Shown here: one piece after another, positions 51,017 through 60,090 of the stretch
How the letters are laid out: every line of letters begins with the position of its first letter
Numbering within the stretch: position 1 is the first letter of the stretch
Assembly (NCBI RefSeq): GCF_017301615.1
Contig: NZ_CP059066.1
Span: forward strand, 558,001 to 622,000
Reading direction: 5' to 3'
DNA length: 64,000 bases
Origin: Koleobacter methoxysyntrophicus
GTDB taxonomy: Bacteria; Bacillota; Thermosediminibacteria; Koleobacterales; Koleobacteraceae
Translations under genes and position numbers: made by a program
Notes under the pieces: generated by a model
Told to the model about the DNA's origin: nothing
The model's database searches: none
Seen by the model: the letters and a program-made list of their open reading frames with translations, nothing else

Positions 51017-52291
51017 TTAAAATTTGTTTTGTAACACACTTAGATAATTCATCATTTTGTCTACTATTTGTTCTTCCAAACTACTTTCCAGTCTTGGAAT
51101 TTTGATTTTTTCAAAGTCATTTCTTTGAATAAGTTTATATAGTGTCCCTTTAGTAAACATGTTTACCTGGTTTAGAATTATTGGCTGTTTAAACAAAAAC
51201 AGAAGATAGTAAGGATTAATTTTTCTGGGGACCAAGTTATATAGAGCATCTGTTGTAACCAAACCGTCAAATTTTTCTGTAATAAGTGCTGTTGCATGCC
51301 CCTTAGTCCCTGTTGCACTTCCACCTTTGGCAGTTACTATTTCTCCTTTCCTCACAACATATCTCATTCGATTGCTTAAATTGCCGTAAAAATCTTCATG
51401 AGTCTCTTTTATGATTGAAAAATTTGGGTCTATATCCGCTGACAAAAAATACTTTACTTTTTGGTTCTCACTTATTTCGGGCTTATCTGCTTTTTTTATT
51501 TCTACAAGTTCTCCAAGTTCCTGCCATTTTATATCATCAAAATTCTTGTGAATTACCCTATATAGTTCAGTGTAAAAGTTCGAGTAGTACTCAGGGTCTA
51601 ATCTGTGACTGTCAAGGTATTCTGTCACATAAAAGTGTTTAAGATTTTTTTCTTCACCTTTATAATCAAATACCCTGTAAAATATATTTTCTGCAGACCT
51701 GTATAGTTTTTCAGCCTCTGCATATCCTGTAGAATCATCAGAACAATCTTCCTGATATGCGTCAAAGTCTTCAGGAATCAATAAATTCTCAATATCCTCC
51801 ACAAAAATTTTGTTTAAAATACCTATTTTTATGGAGTTTAACAGCATTTGTCCTATACTGCTTTTTAAAAACTTATATAATCTTATACCTTTGTCCCTAT
51901 CCCTTAATGTAATTTTAATAATATCCGATGTTACTACACATCCTTCCAATACTTCATTTACATAAATTACCTGTCCTGATTTACCTGATGCTGTAATCAA
52001 TATATCTCCATAATTTATAATGTCTTTTTCTCTTACTACTTCATGCTGTACTATTTTAAGTTCATTAATGTATATAACTTCATTTCTTATATCTCCAGGA
52101 GCAATTATCTTATATCCGTTTTTATCTGTATAATACTCTTTCTTAACACGAATCCCACTTGTTATCTCCTTGCAAATATCACCTAATACTATAAGGGAAT
52201 GGTTCTGTAATAATCGCTGTATTTCATATTGCTGTACTACATAATCATAAGAAATTCGTTTTCCATCCATTTTATCTGGCGTAATAAACAT
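51017..52291 (-). CDS. Second HsdS-like specificity protein
   Basis: About 424 residues with two target-recognition-like halves: ITSGIRVKKEYYTDKNGYK and YGDILITASGKSGQVIYVNE in the first, then VRKGEIVTAKGGSATGTKGH and the end SSLEEQIVDKMMNYLSVLQN in the second. The spacer helices are weaker than in a classic HsdS. A second specificity protein would allow two recognition sites or alternate use with the methyltransferase. It lacks its own methyltransferase next to it. It begins the upstream unit with DUF2188 and the membrane protein. Start choice at 52291 is uncertain. Confidence 0.75.
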   Translation of the reverse strand: MFITPDKMDGKRISYDYVVQQYEIQRLLQNHSLIVLGDICKEITSGIRVKKEYYTDKNGYKIIAPGDIRNEVIYINELKIVQHEVVREKDIINYGDILITASGKSGQVIYVNEVLEGCVVTSDIIKITLRDRDKGIRLYKFLKSSIGQMLLNSIKIGILNKIFVEDIENLLIPEDFDAYQEDCSDDSTGYAEAEKLYRSAENIFYRVFDYKGEEKNLKHFYVTEYLDSHRLDPEYYSNFYTELYRVIHKNFDDIKWQELGELVEIKKADKPEISENQKVKYFLSADIDPNFSIIKETHEDFYGNLSNRMRYVVRKGEIVTAKGGSATGTKGHATALITEKFDGLVTTDALYNLVPRKINPYYLLFLFKQPIILNQVNMFTKGTLYKLIQRNDFEKIKIPRLESSLEEQIVDKMMNYLSVLQNKF

Positions 52292-52300
52292 ACAATTCAC

Positions 52301-52646
52301 TCAACTCACCATCGCTCTATAACATAATTTCCCCTTAATCAACTTTCTTTACGAATATAATATTACTATTTTTAGGAAAAGTCAATAGTTTCGTTTCCAA
52401 TTATCTAAAAATAAACAAGAAGCACATACCTAATAGGGTATATGCTCCTTATCAGTCCATATCTTTTTGACCAGCTTGAACCCCTAATATTGGAGAATAT
52501 CCACTTAATACATAAGCATTCAAATAAATACTAACAATTTCAACTTCCCACAAAACCCTACAATAATTCTAGCTGGCTCCCTTATGGAGTCAAGGGCAAG
52601 GGATAGCCATATTTTATATCTGCTTGCCACTGTTGATTTGGAGCAG
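52301..52646. other. Intergenic region upstream of the second specificity gene
   Basis: AT-rich, probably holding the promoter of the minus-strand unit. The only structure noticed is AGCACATACC at 52429-52438 with GGGTATATGCT at 52443-52453, an imperfect terminator-like hairpin. No gene is supported. Confidence 0.4.
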
Positions 52647-53036
52647 TTACTTTCTCTCTTTTTGCCAGTTTCTTTGGACGTGATGGGTTGATCCTAAAAT
52701 ATTCAGTTCCTTGCAAAGCCTATATACTTTTTTATGGTTAATTATTAAACCGTAATCCTCTTTTAAGGAAATGGTTAATTTCTTGTAACCGTATGGGAAA
52801 CCGTCACCGGCAATCAATTCTGAAAGGTATTCTTTGAGCTGTTCATCCGATACTTTTTCACCTGTTCTGGTCATTGAGTATCCCGGTATCTTACGCCCAA
52901 CTCTGTTTTTTGTTTTCTGAGAAGCTTTTCGAGTATTGGTCGAAATGTTATGATGAATTGCAAGCTCCAGTTCTTTGTCTGCTAAAAGGCGTAAAAGGAT
53001 TTACTCCAAATTTATTGGGGGGCTATATAGTGGGCT
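52647..53036 (-). mobile_element. IS3-family remnant (OrfB N-terminal part)
   Basis: The frame at 52647-52874 reads SDEQLKEYLSELIAGDGFPY, GYKKLTISLKEDYGLIINHK, then KVYRLCKELNI, an IS3 OrfB HTH_21 start; the catalytic core is missing. Upstream, TATATAGCCCCCC lies near 53014-53026, matching the end at 50220-50232. It marks the right border of the accessory region. Confidence 0.7.
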
Positions 53037-53055
53037 ATATAGAACCCTGCTCATC

Positions 53056-53107
53056 CTAAAAAAATCATGGCTCCAATAAGGTTTTCTACCCTATTTTCAC
53101 CATGATT
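53056..53107 (-). terminator. Terminator of the cdaA-glmS operon
   Basis: On the minus strand AATCATGG pairs with CCATGATT, with an inner AATAGGGT/ACCTTATT stem, followed by a T7 run. It lies 48 bases after the glmS stop. Confidence 0.8.
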
Positions 53108-53154
53108 CTTAACACGACTTTTTTATTTTTAACGCTACTTTTTTATCTCCCCCC

Positions 53155-54984
53155 CTACTCCACAGTTACGCTCTTGGCAAGGTTTCTCGGTTTATCTACG
53201 TCACAGCCCCGGGCTACGGCAGCGTAGTAGGCGAAAAGCTGGAGAGGTATGACAGTCAGGACAGGGGTTAAAAAGGGTATGGTCCTCGGGATGTATATCA
53301 CGTGATTTGCGTTTTTCGCGATATTTTCGTCACCCTCCATGGCTACCGCGATCACGGTTGCTTCCCTGGCTTCTACTTCCTTGATATTGCTCAGGGTCTT
53401 CTCGTAGAGCTGTTCCTGGGTTACAAGGGATATTACGGGTATGCCCTCTGTAATGAGGGCTAGTGTTCCGTGTTTGAGTTCCCCGGCGGGGTAGGCTTCG
53501 GCGTGGATGTATGAGATTTCTTTCAGCTTGAGGGAGCCCTCCAGGGCTACGGCATAGTCAAGGCCGCGGCCGATGAAGAATACGTCGTCCCATTTGGAAT
53601 ATTGATATGCCAGTTCCTTTATTTTCTGCTCCCCGCCTATTATCCTCTGGGCCTTTTCGGGGAGCTGTTTCATCTCTCTCATTATTTCAACGGCTTCTTC
53701 CCTATCAACTGTGCCTTTTTCCAGGGCCATCTTCAGGGCCAGCATATACAGGGAAACAAGTTGGGTGCTGTAAGCCTTTGTGGAAGCAACTGCTATTTCG
53801 GGCCCTGCCCAGGTATAGAGGACATCTTCAGCTTCTCTGGAAACGCTGCTCCCTACCACGTTTGTAATGGCAATAATCCTTGCCCCTCTCTTTTTCGATT
53901 CCCTGAGGGCCGCCAGTGTATCTGCCGTTTCGCCCGATTGGCTGATGATTATTACTATTGTTCTATCATCGACCATAGGGTCCCTGTAGCGGAATTCGGA
54001 AGCGATATCGACCTCAACGGGTATGCGGGTAAGCCTTTCTATTGCGTGTTTCCCGACGATTCCCGCATGGTATGCCGTTCCGCAGGCTACTATAAAGATT
54101 TTATCGATATTTTCAAGGTCTTCTGCCTTTATCGTGATCTCATCGAGGCGGATGTCCCCTCTCTCCGGATCTATTCTTCCTGTCATAGTATCCTTTAAGG
54201 CTCTGGGCTGCTCATGGATTTCCTTCAGCATGAAGTGGGGATATCCGCTCTTTTCCGCTGCTACCGCATCCCATTTTACGTCGAATACTTCCTGTTCTAC
54301 CTTTCTCCCCTTAAAATCCATCAGGTCAACCCTATCCTTCTTAACAACGGCCATATGACCGTCTTTGAGGATATATACCTTCCTGGTATGTTCCAGGATT
54401 GCGGGGATATCAGAGGCTATATAATTTTCCCCGTTCCCCAATCCGACTACCAGAGGGCTGTCTTTCCTTACAGCAATAATTTTGTCGGGTTCTTCCCCTG
54501 ACAGTATCCCCAGTGCAAAGGACCCCCGTATCCATTCGAGGGTTTTCTGTACAGCGGAAACCAAATCCCCCTGATAGTATTCTTCTATCAGATGGGGAAT
54601 AACCTCTGTGTCTACTTCTGTACGGAAGCGGTGTCCCCTTTCTTTGAGCCATTCTCTTATCTCCTGGTAGTTCTCGATTATCCCGTTATGAACGACTATT
54701 ATGTTCCCGCTGCAGTCGGTATGGGGGTGAGCGTTTATATCTGACGGCTTTCCGTGGGTTGCCCATCTTGTATGGCCTATCCCCAGAAATCCTTTTGTGA
54801 AGTTGCCGTTCAGGCTCTCTTCCAGCCTCGATAACCTGCCTTCCCTTTTTACTACTTCTGTCTTTTCTCCATCGTATACAGCAATGCCGGCCGAATCGTA
54901 CCCCCTGTATTCCAGGCGTTTTAAACCGTCTATCAAAAATGGGGCTGCCGACCTGTCTCCCACATAGCCTACTATTCCGCACAT
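53155..54984 (-). CDS. glmS: Glutamine-fructose-6-phosphate aminotransferase GlmS
   Basis: GlmS converts fructose-6-phosphate and glutamine to glucosamine-6-phosphate, the first step to UDP-GlcNAc. ATG 54984 makes Cys the second residue (MCGIVGYVGD), the N-terminal nucleophile of the glutaminase domain; a longer frame would block it. The glutaminase domain (1-220) shows GHTRWATHG; two SIS domains follow (VACGTAYHAG, ISQSGETADTLAAL), and the end KPRNLAKSVTVE is canonical. Length 609. GGAGG precedes the ATG. Expression is controlled by the upstream glmS ribozyme. Confidence 0.97.
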   Translation of the reverse strand: MCGIVGYVGDRSAAPFLIDGLKRLEYRGYDSAGIAVYDGEKTEVVKREGRLSRLEESLNGNFTKGFLGIGHTRWATHGKPSDINAHPHTDCSGNIIVVHNGIIENYQEIREWLKERGHRFRTEVDTEVIPHLIEEYYQGDLVSAVQKTLEWIRGSFALGILSGEEPDKIIAVRKDSPLVVGLGNGENYIASDIPAILEHTRKVYILKDGHMAVVKKDRVDLMDFKGRKVEQEVFDVKWDAVAAEKSGYPHFMLKEIHEQPRALKDTMTGRIDPERGDIRLDEITIKAEDLENIDKIFIVACGTAYHAGIVGKHAIERLTRIPVEVDIASEFRYRDPMVDDRTIVIIISQSGETADTLAALRESKKRGARIIAITNVVGSSVSREAEDVLYTWAGPEIAVASTKAYSTQLVSLYMLALKMALEKGTVDREEAVEIMREMKQLPEKAQRIIGGEQKIKELAYQYSKWDDVFFIGRGLDYAVALEGSLKLKEISYIHAEAYPAGELKHGTLALITEGIPVISLVTQEQLYEKTLSNIKEVEAREATVIAVAMEGDENIAKNANHVIYIPRTIPFLTPVLTVIPLQLFAYYAAVARGCDVDKPRNLAKSVTVE

Positions 54985-55065
54985 ATTCAGTTCCTCCAAT
55001 CTATATTAATAACATGGATTGTTTTCAATATTACTATATTACTATTCAATTTTCCCCTGCCCGGC

Positions 55066-55196
55066 CTATTTTGTCCCGGGAATCGCTTCCCGGTTTTGTA
55101 AGGCCTTTATCGGCAGCAGGCTGCCGTGGGGCATCCGCCGAAAAATTCGATAAACCCCAGTCCTCGTCGACTTGGAAAACCCCAAGCCCTGGCGCT
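55066..55196 (-). ncRNA. glmS self-cleaving ribozyme
   Basis: On the minus strand the start AAAGCGCC (cleavage between A at 55196 and G at 55195) is followed by GTCGACGAGG, TCGGCGGATGCCCCACGGC and the 3' pseudoknot region CGGGAAGCGATTCCCGGGAC, then AAAATAGG. These are the hallmark pieces in the right order. Glucosamine-6-phosphate bound to the ribozyme triggers cleavage of the glmS message, repressing GlmS. It ends about 80 bases before the glmS ATG. Confidence 0.95.
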
Positions 55197-55310
55197 TTGC
55201 ATAAATTGCCTTTATCGGTATCACCTCCTCGTTTTATTAATCCGGCTGATTGTCTTTACCACCCCCTTTCAATGGTTTGGCGTAAAATCCCTGTCTTTTG
55301 ATGCTGTTTT

Positions 55311-56648
55311 CTAATTCAATTCCCTCTCCATGATATCCACAAGATGGCGGGCTATTTCTTTCAGCTCTCTTTCATCTTCACCTTCCACCATTACCCTTAC
55401 AAGGGGTTCCGTCCCTGACGGCCTTACCAGGACCCTCCCGCGGCCCGCAAGCCTTTTTTCCGCTTCTTCTACCTTCCTGACTACTGCACCGTTTTTCCAC
55501 AGGGCATCCTTATTTTTCACCCTGGCATTCAAAAGCACCTGGGGCATTAGTTTCATAACAGAACCCAGCTCAGACAGGGGCTTTCCGGTTTTTCTCATCA
55601 CCTTCAGCAGTTGGAGAGCTGTAAGGAGGCCATCTCCCGTTGTGTTGTGTTCAAGGAATATAACATGACCCGATTGTTCCCCTCCAAAAGTATAACCCTT
55701 TTTCAGCATCTCTTCAAGGACATATCTGTCACCGACCTTTGTCTTTACTATATTGCAGCCGGCCTCTTTAAGGGCAATGTCGAGGCCCATATTGCTCATA
55801 ACCGTAGTTACTACAGTATCTTTTGTCAGCCTGCCCTCTTCTTTCATAAAAATACCGCACACTGCCATTATATGATCTCCGGTAAGGATTTGACCCTGTT
55901 CATCAACAGCAATCAGCCTATCGGCATCTCCATCAAAGGACAAACCGGCGTCGGCCTTATTTTTAACCGTAAACTCCCTTATGATGTCAGGATGCGTAGA
56001 ACCGCATTTCACATTAATATTATCCCCTGTAGGGCAGTTGTTGATTACCATTACTTCCGCACCCAATTCCTCTAAAACCCTGGGCGCAGCCCTGTAAACA
56101 GCGCCATTGGCACAATCCAGCGCTATCCTCATTCCCTTTAAATCCATATCAACTGTGGATTTAAGGAAATTACCGTAGATTTCAACGGCATTTCCTATTT
56201 CTTCAATATAACCCACTCCTTTGCCCGTTGGTACGGGAAAGTTCTCCAGCTTCATGGCCTCTTCTATCCTGTCTTCTATTTCATCAGGGAGCTTAAAGCC
56301 CTTACTATCAAAAAACTTTATCCCGTTATATTCCACGGGATTATGGGATGCGGAAATTACAGCACCCCCATCAGCTTCAAAATGGCGGGTAAGGCAGGCA
56401 ACTCCGGGAGTAGGGACAACCCCTGCCCTTAAAACCTTCCCCCCAACAGAACATATACCCGCTATCAGGGCCGCCTCCAGCATATCCCCTGATATACGGG
56501 TATCTTTACCTACCACTATCAGCGGAGAGGGTTTCCCTTTAGCAAGGATATATGCCCCCGCTCTGCCCAGTTCAAAGGCCAGCTGAGGGGTTAATTCGGA
56601 ATTCGCCACACCCCTCACACCGTCGGTTCCGAACAAGCTGCGTTTCAT
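55311..56648 (-). CDS. glmM: Phosphoglucosamine mutase GlmM
   Basis: GlmM interconverts glucosamine-6-phosphate and glucosamine-1-phosphate for cell-wall precursor synthesis. This 445-residue protein has the phosphoserine loop VISASHNPVEYNGIK (Ser101), the metal loop SFDGDADRLIAVD near residue 238, the sugar-binding GGEQSGHVI near 322, and the phosphate-binding RPSGTEPLVRVM at the end. ATG 56648 overlaps the cdaR stop by 4 bases. It is followed by the ribozyme-controlled glmS gene, linking c-di-AMP, GlmM and GlmS in one transcript. Confidence 0.97.
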   Translation of the reverse strand: MKRSLFGTDGVRGVANSELTPQLAFELGRAGAYILAKGKPSPLIVVGKDTRISGDMLEAALIAGICSVGGKVLRAGVVPTPGVACLTRHFEADGGAVISASHNPVEYNGIKFFDSKGFKLPDEIEDRIEEAMKLENFPVPTGKGVGYIEEIGNAVEIYGNFLKSTVDMDLKGMRIALDCANGAVYRAAPRVLEELGAEVMVINNCPTGDNINVKCGSTHPDIIREFTVKNKADAGLSFDGDADRLIAVDEQGQILTGDHIMAVCGIFMKEEGRLTKDTVVTTVMSNMGLDIALKEAGCNIVKTKVGDRYVLEEMLKKGYTFGGEQSGHVIFLEHNTTGDGLLTALQLLKVMRKTGKPLSELGSVMKLMPQVLLNARVKNKDALWKNGAVVRKVEEAEKRLAGRGRVLVRPSGTEPLVRVMVEGEDERELKEIARHLVDIMERELN

Positions 56649-57889
56649 TGGTTCTTTCTCCTTTCTTCATCATCAGTTATATCTTCCTGCTTTTCTCTGA
56701 TTTCTACAGATATATTTTTAGGGGAATAATCCAGAAGGGTAATATTTTCAGGGACACCAACCTGAAGCTTTGCGTTGTAAACCCCCTGTTTCAGGTTTTT
56801 CAGGTTAACGTATATATTTATATCATCCTCTTTTACATTATCAACAAACTGTCTGAGGCCTTTAAAATTAAGGGTTATTTCCACAGGTTCAATCACAGCT
56901 TCATAACCGTCTTGGAGGTTAATAACATCAACCTCTTTCGTTATTTTCAGGGAACCTTCCACTTCTTTTTCTATATTAATAAAAACGGTTACGGTGTCTT
57001 TTTCACCCCTTACAGGTCTTACGCCTTCCGGAAGGATAACCTTAACTTCTTTTTGTATATCCTGACTCAAACCTGTTATGTCGAGCCCTTCGGTATAGAG
57101 TTCGTTCAACGATTCCACGACTTCATCTTCTCCCGTAACCGAAAGGGTCAAAGGCACAACTGTAATATCCGAAACGGCATAGCCGCCGGCAGGACTGCCC
57201 GTAATCTTCGGTATAACTTCAACATCTGCCTTTTTTACAATCGGCACGATAACGTCTACAGTTTCCGGTCTGAATGTGATGTTTTTTACTTCGCCGTTTT
57301 TTTCATCTACTACCCTCAGGGGAAAATTCCCCTTTACATCCCGGTTTTTGCCGGATATATCGACACTTACAAAAGCGGATTTTACAGATTCTACAACACT
57401 CCTGGCACCCTTTAGCACAGCTTCACCGGGTTTGGCAGAAGGGTCCATGGCCGCAAAACCACCGGCCGGTGTACCGGTAAGCCTTACAACAATAGGAACC
57501 TGTTTTTCAATTATTGGTTCCAGCGTAACCATAATTTCAGGGGGATTTATATCTAAAAGTTCTACATTGTCGGGCACTGTAACGGCAACAGGGATAAGGT
57601 TTTCGCCTTCCATCCTCCCTCTCAGGTTGACTTCTGCCTTTATTTCGCTTTTTGTGAGCTCGGATATTGTCGCCCTTCTTCCCCTTACCCTTACCGAAAC
57701 TTTAAAGCCGGCCTCTTCTTCTTTTAGGGCAAAATTCGCTGTGTCCAGGTTGTTGAGTTTGACGGGTACATCCCTGTATATGTGGATGATATAAGGGTTT
57801 TGTTCCCCGATTACATACATCCACAGCAGAACCGCTACCAGGATGGATATTAGCTTAATGGACATATTGTTTCTAAGGATATTATCCAT
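56645..57889 (-). CDS. cdaR: CdaR (YbbR-domain regulator of diadenylate cyclase)
   Basis: This 414-residue membrane-anchored protein has a transmembrane helix near residues 10-26 (SIKLISILVAVLLWMYVIG), then repeated extracytoplasmic YbbR domains: the pattern DVPVKLNNL, VSVRVRGRRATISEL and later copies of SPAGGYAV/GTPAGGFAA-type turns. CdaR modulates CdaA activity. The end is charged (ITDDEERRKN). Its start overlaps cdaA by 8 bases. Gene order cdaA-cdaR-glmM is the conserved Firmicute arrangement. Confidence 0.94.
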   Translation of the reverse strand: MDNILRNNMSIKLISILVAVLLWMYVIGEQNPYIIHIYRDVPVKLNNLDTANFALKEEEAGFKVSVRVRGRRATISELTKSEIKAEVNLRGRMEGENLIPVAVTVPDNVELLDINPPEIMVTLEPIIEKQVPIVVRLTGTPAGGFAAMDPSAKPGEAVLKGARSVVESVKSAFVSVDISGKNRDVKGNFPLRVVDEKNGEVKNITFRPETVDVIVPIVKKADVEVIPKITGSPAGGYAVSDITVVPLTLSVTGEDEVVESLNELYTEGLDITGLSQDIQKEVKVILPEGVRPVRGEKDTVTVFINIEKEVEGSLKITKEVDVINLQDGYEAVIEPVEITLNFKGLRQFVDNVKEDDINIYVNLKNLKQGVYNAKLQVGVPENITLLDYSPKNISVEIREKQEDITDDEERRKNQ

Positions 57890-58715
57890 TGGATTTCCTC
57901 CATTTAAATATTGGTATCTGTTTCTGTTCTTTTTTGCTATGTAATAGATTCTTTATCATTTCTTTAAAGGTTTTAATATCCAGGTATCTGGTAAGCTTCC
58001 CGTCTACAGCTACGGAAATAACCCCTGTTTCTTCAGATACGATTATCGAAACAGCATCGGACTGTTCCGTTATACCCAGAGCGGCCCTGTGGCGGGTTCC
58101 AAGCTCCTTGCTCAGGTTCGGGTTTTCCGTAAGGGGAAGAAAACAGCCGGCAGCCATTATCTTGTCATTTCTTATTACTACAGCACCGTCATGAAGAGGG
58201 GTATTTGGTATAAAAATGTTAACCAGCAGCTCTGCAGTAACCTTTCCGCCGATTTCTATGCCGGTTTCAATAACCTCATTAAGGCCTGTATTCCTTTCCA
58301 GGACAATAAGGGCCCCCATTTTGTTCTTTGTAAATACCTGAACGGCATGGGCCAGTTCATTTATCAATTTATTTATTTCCTCTTCACTGATGCTGAAAAA
58401 GGGGTTTACCAAAAATCCGCCCCTTCCCAGCTGTTCCAGGGCTCTTCTGAGCTCAGGCTGAAATACAATGAGGAGGGCTATTACACCCACCGTCATTGTG
58501 TTCCTCAACAGCCAGTTAATTGTATATAGGCCCAGCCATTCACTGGCTTTAGTCGATATAATCAGCACTGCAAGACCTTTAATGAGCTGGACGGCCCTGG
58601 TACCCCTAATGAGAAGTATTGCTCTGTAGGCAACATATGCCACAATGGCTATGTCTATCAGGTCCATAAAGCGGAGTTGTTTAAATAGTTCCATTATCTG
58701 CTCTAACACCTTCAT
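57882..58715 (-). CDS. cdaA: Diadenylate cyclase CdaA
   Basis: CdaA makes c-di-AMP from two ATP. Three N-terminal membrane segments occur in residues about 18-88 (DIAIVAYVAYRAILLI; TVGVIALLIVFQPEL), followed by the DAC domain with catalytic DGA at 176-178 and RHR at 208-210 (TRHRAALGITEQSD). Length 277 fits the family. It is the first gene of the cdaA-cdaR-glmM-glmS operon; c-di-AMP controls potassium and wall homeostasis. The 58716-58951 gap upstream should hold the promoter. Confidence 0.96.
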   Translation of the reverse strand: MKVLEQIMELFKQLRFMDLIDIAIVAYVAYRAILLIRGTRAVQLIKGLAVLIISTKASEWLGLYTINWLLRNTMTVGVIALLIVFQPELRRALEQLGRGGFLVNPFFSISEEEINKLINELAHAVQVFTKNKMGALIVLERNTGLNEVIETGIEIGGKVTAELLVNIFIPNTPLHDGAVVIRNDKIMAAGCFLPLTENPNLSKELGTRHRAALGITEQSDAVSIIVSEETGVISVAVDGKLTRYLDIKTFKEMIKNLLHSKKEQKQIPIFKWRKSNG

Positions 58716-58852
58716 GCATCTCCATTACATTTATATATAAAAACAGAAATCGTTTCTATAATAATAGTATACAACAAAGAATCGCTACATAAAATATATT
58801 CTCCAAATAATTATAAATCCCTCTATTCCTCTATTCAATAAAATCTTCTTTT

Positions 58853-58939
58853 TTACTCAGGTACTTTCCAGATTATTCTTTCTATCCTGTCAGGTGAAAC
58901 TTCTATGATTTCGCCTTCATCTTCCGCAAGTTCAATCAA
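58853..58939 (-). other. Short open stretch after the polymer-forming protein gene
   Basis: Downstream of the stop at 58952 a frame reads IELAEDEGEIIEVSPDRIER, IIWKVPE, then stops at 58853. The wording looks coding but only a TTG could start it. It may be a remnant of a small gene. The rest of 58716-58951 is AT-rich with no gene seen. Confidence 0.2.
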
Positions 58940-58951
58940 GTATCCGAAAGG

Positions 58952-59815
58952 TCATTTTGTGCCGAATCGGGTATCCAGGGCCACCCCAAGCCCTACTATT
59001 AAGGTTCCGAATCCTACAATAAAACCGATAAAGGGAATTTGTTTTACCAGCCACAGGACTGCTATCCCTAAAAACAGTTCAAGGAATACAGAGGTGTTCC
59101 ACTTTGCCGTATCTTCAATTTTCCTTCCGATAAAAAGGCTTATTCCTATATACCCCAAAAAGGCAGCCGCTGCGAAAATCAAAATAATGACCGGTATAAG
59201 GGGTATCCCTATTATGGTCAATGCTGTCATGAAAAGGAGAAGCGGGAGTAGGATCAATGTTAGGAGTCCAATGATAACCCTTCGTCCTATGTTGATATCG
59301 ACATTGTCAGAAACCAGATTTACCTGATTTGGGAAAAGGGCAACAGTCAGAGCCCCGAGGGCAAATGTAGTAATCAGATTTATAAATCTAAAATGGAAGG
59401 AGAAAAACCTTCCCAGAAGATTTCGGTGAACGGCCATATTTATCCCTTTGTCTCCGAGATTAATATGCATTCCCGGGCCTATTTGCACTATCCGGCCTCT
59501 TACCTTCGCCCCTTCTTTTATGATAACCCTGCCGCCTATAGCTACAGCATCCCCTGAAACCTCCCCATCTACCCTGACATCGCCGATTATTGCAACAGCA
59601 TCTCCCGATACCCTGCCTTTTACAGTTACAGAACCCAAGATTGCCACGGCATCACCCGAGAGATGGGTCCCTTCAGGGACTACAACATCTCCACCAAGGT
59701 TGAATATTTCATCATTATCAAAAGAAGCTGCCATAACAAAACCCGTCAGGGTCAATAGTATTACGGCTGTTACCGAAAGTATAACGAGCGTTTTTTTGTT
59801 GTTATAAAACCCCAT
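58952..59815 (-). CDS. Membrane protein with bactofilin-like repeat domain
   Basis: This 287-residue protein has a signal-anchor helix at about 10-30 (LVILSVTAVILLTLTGFVMA). The next 80 residues are a repetitive beta-helix-like region with five-residue steps (VVVPEGTHLSGDAVAILGSV; GRVSGDAVAIIGDVRVDGEV), as in polymer-forming/bactofilin-type proteins. Then three or four membrane helices follow (LILLPLLLFMTALTIIGIPL; GFGTLIVGLGVAL). ATG 59815 follows AGGAGGAGG; the 18 codons upstream are unlikely to be translated. The function is not established. Confidence 0.75.
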   Translation of the reverse strand: MGFYNNKKTLVILSVTAVILLTLTGFVMAASFDNDEIFNLGGDVVVPEGTHLSGDAVAILGSVTVKGRVSGDAVAIIGDVRVDGEVSGDAVAIGGRVIIKEGAKVRGRIVQIGPGMHINLGDKGINMAVHRNLLGRFFSFHFRFINLITTFALGALTVALFPNQVNLVSDNVDINIGRRVIIGLLTLILLPLLLFMTALTIIGIPLIPVIILIFAAAAFLGYIGISLFIGRKIEDTAKWNTSVFLELFLGIAVLWLVKQIPFIGFIVGFGTLIVGLGVALDTRFGTK

Positions 59816-60053
59816 CCTGTTTCCTCCTCCTGTTCCTCTTATTTTTTTAAGTGAGATCTGTAGTCTCAATTATCTGGCTCCTTTTTTCTTAGAATGCAGT
59901 TTTAATGCTTACTTCCCATCCAGGATAGAACCAGCTCCATGAATAGAATTTTTCGCCTTTTGAAACGTTTTAGACTGCCACTTACTATTTTATACGAAAA
60001 AACCTATTAAAGATACTGTTTTAAAAAACATTTTTAATTGATTTAAAGTAAAA

Positions 60054-60079
60054 ATACCCGGCAGTTAATGACCGGGTAT
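60054..60079 (-). terminator. Terminator after the cyclic 2,3-diphosphoglycerate synthetase-like gene
   Basis: ATACCCGG pairs with CCGGGTAT around a 10-base loop, with a T-rich tail in the minus direction, 12 bases past the stop at 60091. Confidence 0.8.
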
Positions 60080-60090
60080 TGATATCGGGA

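Noticed and set aside
46173-52291. Invertible or phase-variable specificity genes
   Set aside because: The two HsdS-like genes share no long repeat, and no recombinase gene is present, so DNA shuffling between them is not supported.
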